From positions 1 to 11,378 of the forward strand of contig JAJQFX010000063.1 of NCBI GenBank assembly GCA_021200895.1: 11,378 bases of DNA, read 5' to 3'. Both the position numbers and the translations under genes were made by a program. Position 1 is the first letter of the stretch. Every line of letters starts with the position of its first letter. This document shows positions 1 through 6,213 of the stretch, piece after piece. The notes beneath the pieces were generated by a model, which worked only from the letters and a program-made list of their open reading frames with translations, made no database searches and was not told where the DNA came from. The stretch comes from Clostridiales bacterium. Lineage in GTDB: Bacteria > Bacillota > Clostridia > Oscillospirales > Oscillospiraceae.

Positions 1-321
1 CCCCCTATCCCACTGTGGGCTTCGCCTTGTCCCTCAATCAGGTGGTCTATCCCGTTAGAGACGATGTGACTTCTCACTGGTGAGACTGCCGCCCATGGCG
101 GCTGGGAACGATTGCCGTTCCGCCCTGCCGATGGCGGCTGGGAACGATTGCCGTTCCGCCCTGCCGATGGCGGGCAGAACGTGCAATTTTATATTTCAAC
201 GGTGGATAACATCTGGCTGTGCGGCTGCGCTGCTCCCCTCAGCCCAGGATTGATTGCGTCCTAAAGTTGATGATATTCTCCTCACCCCTCCCTTATCTGA
301 GGAAGGAACCGTCGCCAGCGC
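1..321. other. gene-free stretch left of the MATE gene
   Basis: I see no convincing gene here. The stretch holds two small dyads (CCCAC-T-GTGGG at 9-19 and TCTCAC-TG-GTGAGA at 72-85), then the 36-bp tandem repeat at 95-173, then sequence without clear motifs. The only open frame is 52 codons (95-253), running through the repeats without a ribosome binding site. What lies to the left of the window is unknown, so this could be the control region or tail of a neighbour outside it. Confidence 0.5.
95..173. repeat. 36-bp tandem repeat, two full copies plus a 7-base start
   Basis: Two identical 36-bp units lie head to tail at 95-130 and 131-166, and a third copy begins at 167 (ATGGCGG) before diverging. 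Each unit starts ATGGCGGCTGGGAACG and ends CGTTCCGCCCTGCCG. Each contains the dyad GGAACG-ATTGC-CGTTCC, which could fold as a 6-bp hairpin. There are no spacers, so it is not a CRISPR array. Because 36 is a multiple of three, the reading frame stays open across the copies. It may be a dispersed intergenic element of the host genome, which cannot be judged from one window. Confidence 0.85.
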
Positions 322-362
322 AAAAAACCGCCGCCCCACCGCATTCCAGCGGTGAGGCGGCG
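322..362 (-). terminator. Rho-independent terminator of the MATE gene
   Basis: The arms at 329-342 and 349-362 pair over 14 positions with one mismatch around the loop ATTCCA. On the minus strand the GC-rich stem is followed directly by a run of six T (322-327). It begins 20 bases past the MATE stop codon. Confidence 0.9.
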
Positions 363-381
363 TTGCTGCTCTATGCAGTTT

Positions 382-1750
382 TCAATCCGCTTTGACGTCC
401 TCCAGCAGCGGGTCCACCTTCCGGCGTATCTCCCGGCGGGTGCTGACGGCGCTGTACACCACCGCCGCCAGCTCGGCGGCCCACATGGCATACCAGGTAT
501 AGGAGATGCCGAACAGCCGGGTGAACAGGTACACCAGCGGCACCAGCAGCACCAGCTGCCGCAGGGCACCGCCCACCATGTTGATGATTCCGTTGCCCAG
601 GCCGGAGGCGAAGTAGCCGCACAGCATGGTCACGGCGGCGCAGACGAAGGTCACAGAAATGATGCGCAGGGCTGGAACGCCGATGGCCAGCATCTCCTCA
701 CTGGCGGAGAACAGCCCCAGCAGCTGACGGGGCAGCAACAGGAAAATCACCGTGGCGGCCAGGGCAAAGGCCACCCCCCCCGTGGGGATAATGATTTTCC
801 ACACCTCCCGGATGCGCTTGCCGTCCCCCGCACCGTAGTTGTAGCCCACGATGGGAATGACCGCCTGGCCCAGGCCGTTCAGCGGCATCATCAGGAAGCT
901 CTGCAGCTTGTAGTACACCCCGAAGAAGGCCACCGCCGTGGAGGAGACGGCCATCAGCGTGGCGTTGATGGCAAAGGTCATAACGCTGCCAATGGCCTGC
1001 ATCACCATAGTGGGCAAGCCCACCCGGTAGATGTCGGCCACGTCCTGCCACTCCCAGCGGTACCCTTTCAGGTGGACGTGGATGGTGGGGTTCTTCCAGC
1101 GGTTCAGAATCAGCGCTGAGGCCGCGCCCATGCACTGGCCAATGACCGTGGCGATGGCCGCCCCCCGGATGCCCATGGCGGGGCAGCCCAGCAGGCCGAA
1201 GATCATGATGGGGTCCAGGATGATGTTGGTACCAGCGCTGATGATCAGGGTGATCATGCTGAGCATGGTATCCCCCACTGCCTGCAACAGCCGCTGGCCG
1301 TACATATGGAGGAACATCCCGTGGCAGAACACCACGCAGACCCCCATATACTCCTTACACAGTTCCTGCAACTCCGGGTCGCTGGTCATGGCCGCCGCGA
1401 TGGGGTCAGAGAAGAAAACGCCCACCACCGTAAAAAACAGACGCCGTCGCCAGCATTAGAATCATGCCGGTGGTGGCCGCCCGGCAGGCCTCCTCCGGCT
1501 TCCCCTTGCCCAGCTTCTGGGAAAGCAGGGCGTTCAGCCCCACGCTGGTGCCCACGGATGCCGCTACCATCAGGAACTGCACCGCGTACACCAGCGAGGT
1601 GGCGGTCAGGGCGTTTTCGCTGAGCCGGGCCACGAAGATGCCGTCCACAATGTTGTACAGCGACTGAATCAGCAGCGACATCATCAGCGGCACCGACATC
1701 TCCAGCAGCAGCTTTTTCATGGGCATAGTTGCCATTTTGTTTTGTTCCAT
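382..1750 (-). pseudogene. MATE-family multidrug/sodium or proton antiporter, split by a one-base frameshift
   Basis: MATE pumps are 12-helix inner-membrane antiporters that expel drugs or metabolites using Na+ or H+ gradients. The first part (1750 to about 1432) begins MEQNKMATMPMKKLLLEMSV and contains the family-like stretch SLYNIVDGIFVARL. The second part (about 1431 to 382) continues from VVGVFFSDPI through many hydrophobic helices. The frame breaks in a run of six T (minus strand; A run at 1432-1437). Removing one T joins the parts as ASVF-TVVGVFFSDP, giving about 455 residues, the normal family length. The ATG at 1750 is chosen because GGAGG (1758-1762) lies 7 bases upstream; the earlier ATG at 1771 lies inside the leader palindrome. 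The gene is divergent from the LysR gene and shares its dyad. The break could be a real mutation, phase variation, slippage or an assembly error. Family call sure; substrate unknown. Confidence 0.88.
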
Positions 1751-1766
1751 ACACAAACCTCCAATT

Positions 1767-1782
1767 AACAAGGTACCTTGTT
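1767..1782. promoter_or_regulatory. perfect 16-bp palindrome in the MATE leader, likely operator
   Basis: AACAAGGTACCTTGTT is its own reverse complement. It lies between the inferred MATE transcription start (about 1788) and the ribosome binding site (1758-1762), a place where a bound repressor would block transcription. It differs from the LysR-associated dyad, and no copy is seen before the PhlG-like operon, so a second regulator (for example MarR or TetR type, encoded elsewhere) is inferred. Confidence 0.55.
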
Positions 1783-1790
1783 TTTGTCAT

Positions 1791-1831
1791 CTTTATCATG
1801 CCCCGCCCGCCGGGGAAAGTCCAACACGAAA
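1791..1831 (-). promoter_or_regulatory. MATE promoter with conserved activator-type block
   Basis: On the minus strand a -35-like TTGGAC (1824-1819) is followed after 18 bases by CATGAT (1800-1795). The 15-bp block TTTCGTGTTGGACTT (1831-1817) and the 9-bp ATGATAAAG (1799-1791) occur with the same separation at the PhlG-like promoter. The -35 is poor, which suits an activated promoter. Confidence 0.6.
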
Positions 1832-1844
1832 GGCACCGGGCAGT

Positions 1845-1860
1845 ACAGGATTTTTCCTGT
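1845..1860. promoter_or_regulatory. ACAGGA-N4-TCCTGT dyad, probable LysR-type regulator site
   Basis: ACAGGATTTTTCCTGT is a 6+4+6 dyad in the divergent gap between the MATE and LysR genes. It is centred about 64 bases upstream of the inferred MATE start and ends at the first base of the LysR -35. LysR-type regulators typically bind near -65 of their target and repress their own gene, so this position fits. The even symmetry is not the classic T-N11-A form, so the assignment is inference. An identical dyad lies at 4809-4824. Confidence 0.6.
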
Positions 1861-1887
1861 TGCAAACCGCTCCCGCTGTGCTATAAT
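1860..1887 (+). promoter_or_regulatory. promoter of the LysR-type regulator gene
   Basis: TTGCAA (1860-1865), a 16-base spacer and a perfect TATAAT (1882-1887). The dyad 1845-1860 touches the -35, consistent with autorepression. Confidence 0.65.
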
Positions 1888-1934
1888 GAGGGCAAGGAAT
1901 CTGTTCTATTGCCAGGCGGTGGAAGGAGGAGCGC

Positions 1935-2852
1935 ATGAACTTTCAGAATATCGAATACTTTCTCGCGGTGGTGGAGTATCGGAACTTCACCAAGGCGGCG
2001 CAGAGCCTGTACATCTCCCAGCAGTCCCTCAGCGAGAACATCCGGCGGCTGGAGGAGGAAATCGGCACCCCCCTGCTGAACCGGGGCCGCACCCTGACGC
2101 TGACCCCGGCGGGGGAGTGCTTCGTCAGCGGCGGGCGGAAAATCCTGAACACTCAGGACAAGATGCTCCGTGAAATCGCCGCCGTCAGCAACACCTGCCG
2201 CAGCACCATCGTGCTGGGCGTGCAGCCCTTTGATATGCCCCCTTTCCTGCCGGAGGCCATCAGCCGGTTTACGAAGCAGTACCCGGAATGCGAGGTGTCC
2301 GTGGCTCCGGCTCACTCCACCGAGGTGGCCGACCTGACCTTCCACGGCGGGCCGGTGGAGAAGGGCATGGAGGCCATCCCCCTCATCACCGGCGACCCCT
2401 ACGCCGTGGTGGTGAACCGGGCCCTGGCCCGGCAGGTGTTCGGCGGGGACTGGGGGGCTGTGGAGGCCCAGCTGTTGGCGGAAGGGCGGCTGGCCGCCCT
2501 CCAGAGGCTGCCCTTCCTGCTGCTCTGCGAGAATAAGCGGCTCCACCCCACCCTGGAGTCGCTGTTCCAGGCGGCGGGCTTCACCCCGGTGGAGGCGTTC
2601 AAGTCGGAGGACGCCGGGCTGCTGGTCTCCCTGTGCAGCACGGGAACCGGAGGGTTCCTGGGGCCGGAGGACTATTGCAGGCAGCGGTTCGGCGCGCTGC
2701 TGAACCCGGAGGTGGGGGCGCTGCGGTGCTATCCCCTCCGGGATGTGGAGCCCACCGACCTCTCCGTCGTCTACCCCAAGGGGAAGCACCTGAACCAGGC
2801 GGAGAAGCGGTTCGTGGACGTGCTGCGCCAGGTGGTGGCGGAAGAAGCGTAA
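1935..2852 (+). CDS. LysR-type transcriptional regulator
   Basis: The 305-residue product has the family's normal length and layout. An N-terminal winged helix-turn-helix begins MNFQNIEYFLAVVEYRNFTK, with the recognition region AAQSLYISQQSLSENIRRLE at about residues 21-40, and the typical GTPLLNRG turn at 44-51. A linker helix follows, then a two-lobed effector-binding domain starting near STIVLGVQPF (91-100). LysR regulators act in the cytoplasm, usually as tetramers that activate a divergent target and repress themselves. The ATG is preceded by AGGAGG (1924-1929) at 5 bases. The gene diverges from the MATE pump and converges with the esterase/PhlG-like operon. Shared dyads at 1845 and 4809 suggest that it controls both and itself. 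The inducer is unknown; a phenolic ligand is inferred only from the target genes. Confidence 0.93.
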   Translation: MNFQNIEYFLAVVEYRNFTKAAQSLYISQQSLSENIRRLEEEIGTPLLNRGRTLTLTPAGECFVSGGRKILNTQDKMLREIAAVSNTCRSTIVLGVQPFDMPPFLPEAISRFTKQYPECEVSVAPAHSTEVADLTFHGGPVEKGMEAIPLITGDPYAVVVNRALARQVFGGDWGAVEAQLLAEGRLAALQRLPFLLLCENKRLHPTLESLFQAAGFTPVEAFKSEDAGLLVSLCSTGTGGFLGPEDYCRQRFGALLNPEVGALRCYPLRDVEPTDLSVVYPKGKHLNQAEKRFVDVLRQVVAEEA

Positions 2853-2857
2853 AGCAA

Positions 2858-2895
2858 ACCCCCTGGCAGCGGGAAAACACCCGCTGTCAGGGGGT
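2858..2895. terminator. bidirectional terminator between convergent LysR and esterase genes
   Basis: Arms 2858-2873 and 2880-2895 pair over all 16 positions (one G-T wobble) around the loop AAAACA. The tail on the plus strand is CATTTTGGCTTTT; on the minus strand it is TTTGCTTT. It begins 5 bases past the LysR stop and 24 bases past the esterase stop, so it can serve both. Confidence 0.85.
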
Positions 2896-2919
2896 CATTT
2901 TGGCTTTTGGGGGAAACGT

Positions 2920-3807
2920 TCAACCTTTCAGCACCCTGTCCAGGAAGTCCAGGCAGGTATCCGCCACCCAGGGCTCATGGTACCAGGGGTCGCCGTGGTG
3001 GAGTTTGCCCTCGGCAATATGCAGTTCCGCCCGCGCGGAACCGGCCCGCTCCACGATGGTGTTGTAGAAGCGAATGGACTGCTCCACCGGCACCACCTGG
3101 TCGGCGGAGCCGTGGAAGATGCACACCGGCGGCACATCCTCCGTCACATAGGTGCAGGGGCAGGCCAGCTGCACCAGTTCCGGAATCTCCGGCAGCGCCC
3201 GGCCCAGGAAGCGGGACTCCGGGGAGTCGGGCAGGTCGTGGTCCGGCGTGCCCAGGCCGCTCTGGCGGAAGGCTCTGTCCATCTCCAGGAAGCCGCCGCA
3301 GGGGCCGCACCAGTCCACCACGGCCTGCACGGCGCTGCTATAATCGGGGTTGCCCTGGGAGAAGTCCTCAAAGGCGGGGTTGCCCGCCGTGACCCCCACC
3401 ATGGAGGCCAGCCAGCCGCCGGAGGAGGGGCCCCAGGTGGCAAACCGCTCCGTATCCAGTCCGAACTCCTCTGCGTGAGCGCGGAGGTAGCGGACGGCGG
3501 CCTTGGCGTCGTACAGCTGGGCGGGGAAGAAGGCCTCCCGGCTGCGGCGGTACTGGATGCTGGCCACCGCGTAGCCCCGCTCCAAACCCCGGAGCATGGG
3601 CTCGGCGTTGTTCTCCCGCTGGTCGCCGTTGGCGAACGCGCCGCCGTGGGTGTGGATGATGACGGGATAGGGCTTATCGCTGGGCTCGTTGGGGAGGTAC
3701 AGGTCCAGAATCTGCATGGGGGAGTCGTCGCAGTAGTGCAGGTCGAGGTACTTGTGCTGGATGCTGTCCAGCAGCGCCTGGCTCAGCGGGTGAAATTGCC
3801 GCGGCAT
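2920..3807 (-). CDS. alpha/beta-hydrolase esterase (BD-FAE / acetyl-esterase-like)
   Basis: The 295-residue product is a cytoplasmic alpha/beta-hydrolase; no signal peptide is visible. It shows the oxyanion motif HTHGGAF (52-58), the nucleophile elbow GPSSG (126-130, Ser128), an acid in HGSADQVVP (Asp236) and a histidine in GKLHHGD (His270 or His271). This order and spacing match esterases of the BD-FAE type, which remove acetyl, feruloyl or other acyl groups from small or carbohydrate-linked substrates. AAGGAGG lies 8 bases before the ATG. The gene starts 24 bases after the PhlG-like stop, so the two form an operon, and the terminator at 2858-2895 follows. Given the partner, an aromatic ester or acylated polyphenol is a plausible substrate, but this is inference; a plain carbohydrate esterase or peptidase-like hydrolase cannot be excluded. 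Confidence 0.85.
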   Translation of the reverse strand: MPRQFHPLSQALLDSIQHKYLDLHYCDDSPMQILDLYLPNEPSDKPYPVIIHTHGGAFANGDQRENNAEPMLRGLERGYAVASIQYRRSREAFFPAQLYDAKAAVRYLRAHAEEFGLDTERFATWGPSSGGWLASMVGVTAGNPAFEDFSQGNPDYSSAVQAVVDWCGPCGGFLEMDRAFRQSGLGTPDHDLPDSPESRFLGRALPEIPELVQLACPCTYVTEDVPPVCIFHGSADQVVPVEQSIRFYNTIVERAGSARAELHIAEGKLHHGDPWYHEPWVADTCLDFLDRVLKG

Positions 3808-3831
3808 ACGCTTTGCCTCCTTCCGGACGAA

Positions 3832-4668
3832 TCAGTCCGCGTCGTTGGGCTTGTTGTGGTAGGTGTCATACAGGTCATCAATGTAGTCCCCCAGGTGCTG
3901 CCACTCCAGCAGGGTGTGGTAGGCTACCTTGCGGAGATAGGCCTCGTCACAGGGGGTCTTTTCGATGCGCTCGATTTTGCCGTCCTTGCCGGGACGCCAG
4001 CCGATCCACTCGCAGCTCCGGCGCTCAAAGCCGCCGTCGGGGCAGGGCCGAATCTGGCCCAGGGTCAGGTGGGCGCCCTCAAAGTCGAAGGATTCCCAGT
4101 CGCCGCTCAGGGGGCAGGCGATGCCGGAGGCTTCGATTTCGTCGATTTTCTCCTGGGTCAGGCCGTACTCCTTCAGGTCGTAGGCGTGGCGGAGGGTGTC
4201 ATACTTCCGGTCGCCCTCGCCCATGTCCAGGCTCTCGGTGGTGAAGATGCCCTCGCTCTTGTCCCTCCAGTTGACGAAGTAGTGGTTCCAGTGGTCGGCG
4301 GGGTTCCAAATCTTATAGCGCAGGTTGCCGGTGCCCTCGGGCTGGCTCTTGCAGTGGAAGTTCAGCCAGTTCAGATACCAGAACACCTTCTTCACGTCCA
4401 AATCCTTGGGGAACTTCATGTAGGTGGCGATGTAGCCGCTGCCGTCGGCGAACATACAGTAGGCGTTCTCATGCTCCAGGTACTGACCCTTGGGCTGGAG
4501 CCAGTCCAGGAAGTTCTCCGGCTGGATGGCCTCGGAGGGGTCGATGGGGTCGCCGAAAATCACGTCCTTGACCTCCTGGGGCAGGTCGCGGACGGGGTAA
4601 CCGTAGTAGAAGCGGGCTAGAGGCATCTGCTGCTCGGCCAGGGACAGTTCAGGCAGTTTGTTATACAT
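3832..4668 (-). CDS. PhlG / phloretin-hydrolase-like zinc C-C hydrolase (DAPG hydrolase family)
   Basis: The 278-residue product resembles the family of 2,4-diacetylphloroglucinol hydrolase (PhlG) and gut phloretin hydrolase, which cut the C-C bond between a phloroglucinol ring and an acyl chain using zinc. Supporting features are the ENFLDWLQPKGQYLEHENAY region (51-70), the motif LRYKIWNPADHWNHY (116-130) with His126/His129, Glu145 and Glu151 nearby, and a C-terminal HTLLE (His251, Glu255) that matches the family's HxxxE zinc ligands. The ATG at 4668 is preferred, with AAGGATGG 11-14 bases upstream; the ATG at 4683 has its AAAGG directly adjacent. A longer reading frame to 4791 would start inside the promoter. 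First gene of an operon with the esterase. The family was recognised by eye from motifs; the substrate is unproven. Confidence 0.72.
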   Translation of the reverse strand: MYNKLPELSLAEQQMPLARFYYGYPVRDLPQEVKDVIFGDPIDPSEAIQPENFLDWLQPKGQYLEHENAYCMFADGSGYIATYMKFPKDLDVKKVFWYLNWLNFHCKSQPEGTGNLRYKIWNPADHWNHYFVNWRDKSEGIFTTESLDMGEGDRKYDTLRHAYDLKEYGLTQEKIDEIEASGIACPLSGDWESFDFEGAHLTLGQIRPCPDGGFERRSCEWIGWRPGKDGKIERIEKTPCDEAYLRKVAYHTLLEWQHLGDYIDDLYDTYHNKPNDAD

Positions 4669-4754
4669 ATAATAAAATTCCATCCTTTCGTATTGTCCGG
4701 GGCTTGGGGCCGCCCCGGTGTTATCCTGTGCAGCGTGGGCGCTACTTCCTCTGC

Positions 4755-4795
4755 CTTTATCATAAGCCGGAACGGCCCACAAGTCCAACACGAAA
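4755..4795 (-). promoter_or_regulatory. promoter of the PhlG-like/esterase operon
   Basis: On the minus strand TTGGAC (4788-4783), 18 bases, then TATGAT (4764-4759). The 15-bp block TTTCGTGTTGGACTT (4795-4781) and ATGATAAAG (4763-4755) are identical to the MATE promoter, with the same 17 unconserved bases between. The inferred start is near 4752, giving a leader of about 84 bases to the ATG at 4668. The leader contains a GC hairpin (CCGGGG at 4697-4702 with CCCCGG at 4713-4718) of unknown role. Confidence 0.65.
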
Positions 4796-4806
4796 CGTCC
4801 TATGCT

Positions 4807-4826
4807 ACACAGGAAAAATCCTGTGT
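4807..4826. promoter_or_regulatory. second ACAGGA-N4-TCCTGT dyad, probable LysR-type regulator site
   Basis: ACACAGGAAAAATCCTGTGT is a 20-bp dyad whose 16-bp core (4809-4824) is the exact reverse complement of the site at 1845-1860. It is centred about 64 bases upstream of the inferred start of the PhlG-like operon. The gap to the conserved promoter block is 13 bases in both places. Confidence 0.65.
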
Positions 4827-4829
4827 GGC

Positions 4830-4852
4830 GCGGCAGCTTTCCGCGCTGCCGC
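4830..4852. other. GC-rich hairpin between the dyad and the dinB promoter
   Basis: GCGGCAGC (4830-4837) pairs perfectly with GCTGCCGC (4845-4852) around a 7-base loop. It lies upstream of both divergent promoters and has no proper T tract, so it is not a terminator for a known gene. It may insulate the two control regions; the role is unknown. Confidence 0.4.
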
Positions 4853-4895
4853 CGCCGTTTGCCGCGTCACCCTTACAAATGTTCCATTGTTCAAT

Positions 4896-4935
4896 CGAAC
4901 ATCTGTTTGACTTCCCGCCTGCCTCATGCTATAAT
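4896..4935 (+). promoter_or_regulatory. dinB promoter with overlapping LexA (SOS) box
   Basis: TTGACT (4907-4912), 17 bases and a perfect TATAAT (4930-4935) form a strong sigma-A promoter. CGAACATCTGTTTG (4896-4909) overlaps the -35 and matches the Gram-positive SOS box form GAAC-N4-GTTC with one mismatch (GTTT). The position and the dinB target support LexA repression. A second dyad, TGTTCAATCGAACA (4888-4901), overlaps it and shares CGAAC. Confidence 0.75.
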
Positions 4936-4969
4936 GAGGCGACCCCATAGGGAATGGAGGTGGGCCGCT

Positions 4970-6190
4970 GTGGACAGAGTCATTTTGCACTGCGATATGA
5001 ATTCCTTTTTCGCCTCTGTGGAGCTGTTGGAGCATCCGGAGCTACAGGACAAGCCGGTGGCTGTCTGCGGCGACCCGGACGCCCGCCACGGCATCATTCT
5101 GGCGAAGAACGAGACCGCCAAGCAGTATCGCGTCCAGACCGCCGAGACCATCTGGCAGGCCAGGAAGAAATGTCCTGACCTGGTGCTGCTCCCCGCTCAC
5201 CACAGCAAGTATCGCGCCGCCTCCCGGCGCATCAACGCCATCTATGACTGCTACACCGACCTGGTGGAGCCGTTCTCCATTGACGAAAGCTGGCTGGATG
5301 TCACCGGCAGCCTGCACCTGTTCCACATGATGCCGAAGGAACTGGGGGACGAAATTCGCCTCCGGGTGCAGCGGGAAACGGGCCTGACCTGCTCCGTGGG
5401 GGTCAGCTTCAATAAAGTATTCGCCAAGCTGGGCAGCGACTATCAGAAGCCCAACGCCACCACCGTCATCAGCCGGGAGAACTTCCGGCAAATCGTCTGG
5501 CCCCTGCCCGTCACCGACCTGCTGTTCGTAGGCAGCGCCGCAGCCACCGTGCTGCGCCGGTACGGCATCGAGACCATCGGCCAGCTGGCCGCCGCCGACC
5601 CGGAGGCGCTGGTGACCTGCCTGGGGAAGCTGGGGGGCCAGCTCTCCACCTACGCCAGAGGGGAGGACGCCAGCCCTGTGGTGCCGGTTCGGGACGCCCC
5701 GCCCCCTAAGAGCGTGGGCAACGGCCTGACCTTCCCCCGGAACCTGGTGGGGCTGGAGGAGGTGCGCACCGGGCTGGAGCTGCTCAGCGACAGCGTAGCC
5801 ACCCGCCTGCGGCAGCTGGACAGGAAGTGTACCACCGTCCAGGTCACCATCCGCGACCCCAACTTCAGAACCATCCAGCGGCAAAAGGCGTTGAGCGCCC
5901 CCACCTGCCTGTCCCGGGAGCTGACCGCCGCCGCCCTGGAGCTGGTGCGGCGGAGCTGGAACCTGTCCGTCCCCATCCGGATGCTGACGGTGACGGGGCT
6001 GGGGCTGGTATCTGAGGAGGACGCGGCGGAGCAACTGGACCTGTTCGCCCCAAACAGCACCGAGAAGCGGGACAAGCTGGAGGCGTTGGAGCGGACGATG
6101 GACAGTATCCGCACCCGATACGGCAAGGACGCCATCCAGCTTGGCTCCCTGTCCTCTTCCCAAATCAAGGGTGAGGGCAAGCCTGAATAG
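4970..6190 (+). CDS. dinB: DNA polymerase IV (Y-family translesion polymerase)
   Basis: The 406-residue product is a Y-family DNA polymerase that copies past damaged bases at low fidelity. It shows the metal-binding ILHCDMNSFFASVE (5-18; Asp9, steric-gate Phe14), the catalytic SIDESWLDVT (103-112; Asp105, Glu106), the CSVGVSFNKVFAKLGSDYQKP stretch (141-161), a helix-hairpin-helix region near 185-215, a little-finger domain from about 245, and QLDLF (355-359), which fits the sliding-clamp binding motif. Most length and motifs are intact. The GTG at 4970 is chosen because GGAGG (4956-4960) lies 9 bases upstream and DinB proteins begin just before this motif. The longer frame from 4802 would start upstream of the promoter. 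Transcription is likely SOS-controlled through the LexA-type box at 4896-4909. Confidence 0.95.
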   Translation: MDRVILHCDMNSFFASVELLEHPELQDKPVAVCGDPDARHGIILAKNETAKQYRVQTAETIWQARKKCPDLVLLPAHHSKYRAASRRINAIYDCYTDLVEPFSIDESWLDVTGSLHLFHMMPKELGDEIRLRVQRETGLTCSVGVSFNKVFAKLGSDYQKPNATTVISRENFRQIVWPLPVTDLLFVGSAAATVLRRYGIETIGQLAAADPEALVTCLGKLGGQLSTYARGEDASPVVPVRDAPPPKSVGNGLTFPRNLVGLEEVRTGLELLSDSVATRLRQLDRKCTTVQVTIRDPNFRTIQRQKALSAPTCLSRELTAAALELVRRSWNLSVPIRMLTVTGLGLVSEEDAAEQLDLFAPNSTEKRDKLEALERTMDSIRTRYGKDAIQLGSLSSSQIKGEGKPE

Positions 6191-6213
6191 CAGAGAGAAA
6201 GAGAGGATACATT

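Noticed and set aside
95..173. CRISPR array because the repeat unit is 36 bp
   Set aside because: The copies are directly adjacent with no spacers, there are only two, and no cas gene is present.
95..253. 52-codon small protein gene across the repeats
   Set aside because: No ribosome binding site before any of its ATG codons and no recognisable signal; kept only as a finding about the repeat.
2977..4620. 547-codon open frame on the plus strand
   Set aside because: It lies antisense to the esterase and PhlG-like genes, runs through their stop/start junction, and its translation is a Val/Gly/Leu-rich low-complexity product without motifs. High GC at third positions creates such frames.
4669..4791. 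Longer N-terminus of the PhlG-like protein starting at 4791
   Set aside because: It would begin inside the conserved -35 region, upstream of the inferred transcription start, and the extra residues look like translated leader.
4802..4969. Longer N-terminus of DinB starting at 4802
   Set aside because: It would begin upstream of the TATAAT/TTGACT promoter; the GTG at 4970 has a good ribosome binding site and the normal family start.
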